Assembly: GCA_004366195.1 (NCBI GenBank)
Contig: SIRV01000305.1
Coordinates: 1-19,439, forward strand
Reading direction: 5' to 3'
Origin: Actinomycetota bacterium
GTDB lineage: Bacteria > Actinomycetota > UBA4738 > HRBIN12
DNA: 19,439 bases
Shown: piece after piece, positions 16,389-19,439 of the stretch
Layout: each line of letters begins with the position of its first letter
How positions within the stretch are numbered: position 1 is the first letter of the stretch
Position numbers and translations under genes: made by a program
Notes under the pieces: model-generated
What the model was told of the DNA's origin: nothing
Seen by the model: only the letters and a program-made list of their open reading frames with translations
Database searches by the model: none

Positions 16389-17618
16389 GTGCCGACGGGT
16401 CGCGGCGCCCTCGTCCTCGCCGCGGGCCTCGGTCTGTGGTTGGTCGCCCGCGCCACCGGCTCGCCCACCGTCCACATGCTCGCGGTCGCCCTCGTGGTCC
16501 TGCCCCTCGCGGCCGCCGCCCTCGCCGGCTGGGGCCGCCTGCGGCTCCGGGTCCGGCGGCGGCTCTCGGACGCCCGGGTGCGCCCCGCTCAGCGGGTGAG
16601 CGTGGAGCTCCTGGTGGAGAACCTCTCCCCCGTCGCGGCGCCCTTCGTGCTCGTCGAGGACCGTCTGCCCCAGGCGCTGGGGCGGCCCGCCCGGCTCGTC
16701 CTGGCCGGCCTGCCCGCCCACGACACGCAACGCGCTTCGTACACGCTCGTGCCGCAGCGGCGGGGCAGGTACGTCCTGGGGCCCGTCTCCCTGCAGCTGA
16801 CCGACCCGTTCGCCCTCGCACGGGTGCGGGTGGAGCTGGACGAGCGCGAGGAGCTGGTCGTGACCCCGGAGGTGGAGGACCTCGCCGGCGGCCCCGACGC
16901 GCCCTTCGGGATGACGGCCGGGCTCGCGACCGCGCGACACCTGTTCCGCTCCGGCGATGAGTTCTACACCATGCGCCCCTACGTGGTGGGGGACGACCTG
17001 CGGCGGATCCACTGGCCGAGCGTCGCCCGGACCGGCGAGCTCATGATCCGCCAGGACGAGTCCTCGCGGCGCTCGACCGCCGTGCTGTACCTCGACACCC
17101 GGGAGGTCGCGCTGGGCCGCGCCCACGCGCCCGCCTTCGAGAGGGCCGTCTCCGCGGCGGCCTCCGTCGGCGTCCTGCTGCTCCGGTACGGCTTCACCCT
17201 GAAGCTCGCGACGGGGCAGCTCCCGCCGCGTCGGGTCACCGAGGAGCTCCTGCTCGACACGCTCGCCGGCGTCGGCCACCACCCGTCGCGCTCCCTGTCC
17301 GCCGGCCTCGCCCGTCTGCGTCTCGCGGCGGCCGCCGACACAACCCTGGTCGCTGTGACGGCGACCCTGCAACCCGCCGAGCTGGCGGCGCTCACGCAGG
17401 TGGGATCGCTCTTCGGTCCCAAGGCCGCCGTGCTCGTGCACCCCGCCGACCCCGATCGCCTCCCGTCCCCCCACCGAGCCGAGCTCGAGGGCCGCGCCAC
17501 GGCCGCGGCGCGATCGCTCGCCAGGTCGGGATGGGAGGTCGTCGTCGTTCCCCCATCCGGGAGGTTGGCCGAGCGATGGCACGCGCCGAAGACGCGTCCG
17601 CTCGCCTCGACCGGCTAG
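16389..17618 (+). CDS. DUF58 domain-containing membrane protein
   Basis: Typical operon partner of MoxR ATPases. The 409-residue product has two N-terminal membrane segments (about 5-22 and 27-47), a beta-rich region (RVSVELLVENLSPVAAPFVLVED, then YTLVPQRRGRYVLGPVSLQLTDPFAL), and the DUF58 core FRSGDEFYTMRPYVVGDDLR followed by RIHWPSVARTGELMIRQDE. The C-terminal part resembles a von Willebrand A fold, but the expected metal-site DxSxS reads DTREV, so metal binding is doubtful. The molecular function is unknown; a role in envelope assembly is inferred from the neighbours. GTG start with GGGAGG six bases upstream; stop codon TAG. The last 43 bases overlap the next gene. Confidence 0.9.
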   Translation: MPTGRGALVLAAGLGLWLVARATGSPTVHMLAVALVVLPLAAAALAGWGRLRLRVRRRLSDARVRPAQRVSVELLVENLSPVAAPFVLVEDRLPQALGRPARLVLAGLPAHDTQRASYTLVPQRRGRYVLGPVSLQLTDPFALARVRVELDEREELVVTPEVEDLAGGPDAPFGMTAGLATARHLFRSGDEFYTMRPYVVGDDLRRIHWPSVARTGELMIRQDESSRRSTAVLYLDTREVALGRAHAPAFERAVSAAASVGVLLLRYGFTLKLATGQLPPRRVTEELLLDTLAGVGHHPSRSLSAGLARLRLAAAADTTLVAVTATLQPAELAALTQVGSLFGPKAAVLVHPADPDRLPSPHRAELEGRATAAARSLARSGWEVVVVPPSGRLAERWHAPKTRPLASTG

Positions 17619-19439
17619 GCCCGGCGGCCGGGGTCGGGGCGCTCGCCGCCGCCACCGCGCTCGCCTTCGGGCGGGTGTTCGTGGGCCGCGCGCCCACCGC
17701 CCGCCTCCTCCTCGCCGGCCTGCTCGCCGTGGCGGTCGGATGGGCGACCGCGCGCCGCGGCCTCCTCGTCGCCACCATCGCCAGCGGGCTCGGGCTGCTC
17801 CTCGTCCTGACCTGGCTGGTGTTCCCCCAGACCGCGTGGCACGGGCTCCCCTCGGTGCGCACGCTCCGCGCGATCGAACGATCCCTCGCCGTCGTCGGTC
17901 AGCAGAGCCGCACCCAGGTCTCCCCCGCCCCGCCCCTGCCGCCGCTCCTGATGGCGGCCGTCACCGCGATCTGGGCGGCGTGCTCCTCCGCGTACACGCT
18001 CGCCGCGCGCGCCGGGAGCCCGATGCTCGCCCTCGTGCCGCCGGTCGCGCTCGTCGCCTTCGCCGACCTCGTCCTCGAGGACGGCGTGCGACCGGGGTAC
18101 GCGGCGCTCCTCGTCGTCGCCGCCCTCGCGGTCGTCCTCGCCGATGGGCTGCGGCGGATCCGCCATTTCGGGCCGGTCTGGTCCGGACCCGGTGGGACCG
18201 CCCTCGCGCGCTCGGCGGCCGCTCGCGGGATCCGGCGGGCGGGGTTGGCGGCACTGCTCGCCGCCCTCCTCGTGCCGGGCCTGCTGCCGGGCTTCCGCTC
18301 CGAGCCGATCGTGGACCTCGCGGCCGCCGGCGGGGGGGCCGTGCGCCTCGACCCCTTCGTCTCGATCCACGCCTCGCTCTCGCGGGACGACCCGGTCCCC
18401 CTGTTCCGCGTCACCACCACGGGCGAGACGGCGGCCTACTGGCGCGCGGTGGCGCTCGACGTCTTCGACGGCGCCACCTGGAGGATGAGCGACCCCGGCC
18501 TGCACGATGCGCCGACCTACCCGAGCCCGGCTCGCCTCCCGACCCTGGGACCCGAGGACGCGGCGCCGCTCCGTCAGACCTTCGAGGTCCTGGAGGACCT
18601 CGGCGACCGGTACGTGCCGCTCGCCTACCCGCCGGAGATCGTCGACCTGGGCGACGCGCGCGTCCGCTTCGACCCCGACCTCGGCGTGGTGCAGGCCCCG
18701 GAGCCCCTCGAGGCGGGCGATCGCTACGTCGCGCTCTCGCGTCGGATCCTCCCCACGCCCGAGGAGCTCGACGCCGTCCGATTCGAGGAGCCCACGGCCT
18801 ACGGCCGGTACACGTTCCTGCCGGCCGACCTCCCGAGCGAGGTCGCCGAGCTCGCGCGGGCCTGGACGCGCGACGAGCCCACCCCCTACCGACAGGTGCT
18901 GGCCATCCAACGCCGGCTGCTCGAGCCCGACTTCACGTACTCGCAGGACGTCCGCCCCGTCGCCGATGCGCGCGCCATCGTGCGGTTCCTCACCGAGACG
19001 AAGACCGGCTTCTGCCAGCAGTTCTCGACGGCCATGGCCGTGCTCGTGCGAGCCCTCGGCTACCCCGCGCGGGTGGCGGTCGGCTACCGAGCCGGGGACC
19101 TCAACCCTCCGAGCTTCACCGTGAGCACGGACGACGCGCACAGCTGGGTGGAGGTGCTCTTCCCCGGCTACGGATGGCTCCCCTTCGAGCCGACACCGGG
19201 GCGGTCGAGTCCCCTCGCGGTCCCCGGCAGCTACCTCCTGCCCGAGGTCTCCCGCGGCGCCGAGGGAGCCGGGACCGAGGGCGAGCAGCAGCCGCAGGGC
19301 GGCATCGAGGCCGTCCCCGGCGACCTCCCGCCCCAGATCCGCAACGTGGAGTTCCTCGGCGGGCGGCGCTCGGGCCCCGTCGACCTCGGGCCGGGGGCGC
19401 CGACCCCCACGCCGCCCACCGAGCCCGGCTACGGCGTTC
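17576..19439 (+). CDS. TgpA-like membrane transglutaminase, C-terminus beyond window
   Basis: Partial gene, 621 codons visible and open at the right edge. The N-terminal third has about six or seven membrane segments (first at about 15-37, last at about 221-239), as in the TgpA N-terminal domain. An extracytoplasmic region follows, then a transglutaminase core with catalytic Cys480 in KTGFCQQFSTAMAVLVRALGYPARV and His522 in DDAHSWVEV. The third triad position is Glu538 in WLPFEPTPG rather than the usual Asp. A Gly/Pro/Glu-rich linker begins near residue 560; a final membrane segment and DUF4129 domain would be expected beyond the edge. The ATG at 17576 overlaps the DUF58 gene by 43 bp, with GGGAGG eleven bases upstream. 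Forms an operon with moxR and DUF58. The substrate is unknown. Confidence 0.88.
   Translation, partial: MARAEDASARLDRLGPAAGVGALAAATALAFGRVFVGRAPTARLLLAGLLAVAVGWATARRGLLVATIASGLGLLLVLTWLVFPQTAWHGLPSVRTLRAIERSLAVVGQQSRTQVSPAPPLPPLLMAAVTAIWAACSSAYTLAARAGSPMLALVPPVALVAFADLVLEDGVRPGYAALLVVAALAVVLADGLRRIRHFGPVWSGPGGTALARSAAARGIRRAGLAALLAALLVPGLLPGFRSEPIVDLAAAGGGAVRLDPFVSIHASLSRDDPVPLFRVTTTGETAAYWRAVALDVFDGATWRMSDPGLHDAPTYPSPARLPTLGPEDAAPLRQTFEVLEDLGDRYVPLAYPPEIVDLGDARVRFDPDLGVVQAPEPLEAGDRYVALSRRILPTPEELDAVRFEEPTAYGRYTFLPADLPSEVAELARAWTRDEPTPYRQVLAIQRRLLEPDFTYSQDVRPVADARAIVRFLTETKTGFCQQFSTAMAVLVRALGYPARVAVGYRAGDLNPPSFTVSTDDAHSWVEVLFPGYGWLPFEPTPGRSSPLAVPGSYLLPEVSRGAEGAGTEGEQQPQGGIEAVPGDLPPQIRNVEFLGGRRSGPVDLGPGAPTPTPPTEPGYGV

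Noticed and set aside
15143..16477. 444-codon minus-strand frame antisense to moxR
   Set aside because: Antisense shadow of moxR; composition is unlike a folded protein and it has no family motif.
17615..19141. 508-codon minus-strand frame antisense to the transglutaminase gene
   Set aside because: Highly charged Arg/Gly/Glu-rich shadow; the plus strand carries the catalytic Cys and His motifs and membrane segments of a real protein.

Overview
The window is a high-GC bacterial chromosome segment carrying almost the whole dcw (division and cell wall) cluster on the minus strand, with a divergent MoxR/DUF58/transglutaminase operon on the plus strand at the right end. The gene order, the absence of ftsA and ddl, murB lying between murC and ftsQ, the GC-saturated third codon positions and the GTG/TTG starts all fit an Actinomycetota-like organism, probably a deep lineage known mainly from metagenomes. 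This is inference, and a high-GC Chloroflexota lineage cannot be excluded. The MurE DNPR motif predicts meso-diaminopimelate peptidoglycan.

Layout, in the minus-strand direction of transcription (right to left): an HNH endonuclease gene (14579-15070); a regulatory region of about 170 bp with a TTGACA box and periodic GTGG repeats; mraZ (13979-14410); an unannotated 35-residue membrane microprotein (13846-13953); rsmH, interrupted by one in-frame TAG (12984-13841); ftsL, ftsI, murE, murF, mraY, murD, ftsW, murG, murC, murB and ftsQ (down to 136). A probable promoter for the next gene, expected to be ftsZ, runs off the left edge. From rsmH to ftsQ every gene overlaps the next, nearly always by 4 bp (GTGA or TTGA), and none of the 14 genes from mraZ to ftsQ appears to start with ATG.

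How the genes work together: MurB, C, D, E and F build UDP-MurNAc-pentapeptide in the cytoplasm. MraY and MurG convert it to lipid I and lipid II. FtsW polymerises lipid II and FtsI cross-links the product at the septum, organised by FtsQ and FtsL. MraZ is the probable repressor of the operon, and RsmH methylates 16S rRNA.

On the right, reading rightwards, are a MoxR AAA+ ATPase (15416-16387), a DUF58 membrane protein (16389-17618) and a TgpA-like membrane transglutaminase (17576 to the edge, incomplete). These three form a tight operon. The 345-bp divergent intergenic region (15071-15415) contains inverted repeats and a candidate -10 box for each direction.

Main points for a second look: the amber codon in rsmH at a position the family fills with Glu; the microprotein between mraZ and rsmH; the helically phased GTGG repeat array in front of mraZ, with a second GTGAA array of exact 10-bp period upstream of it; and the ATG-free, fully overlapped operon.
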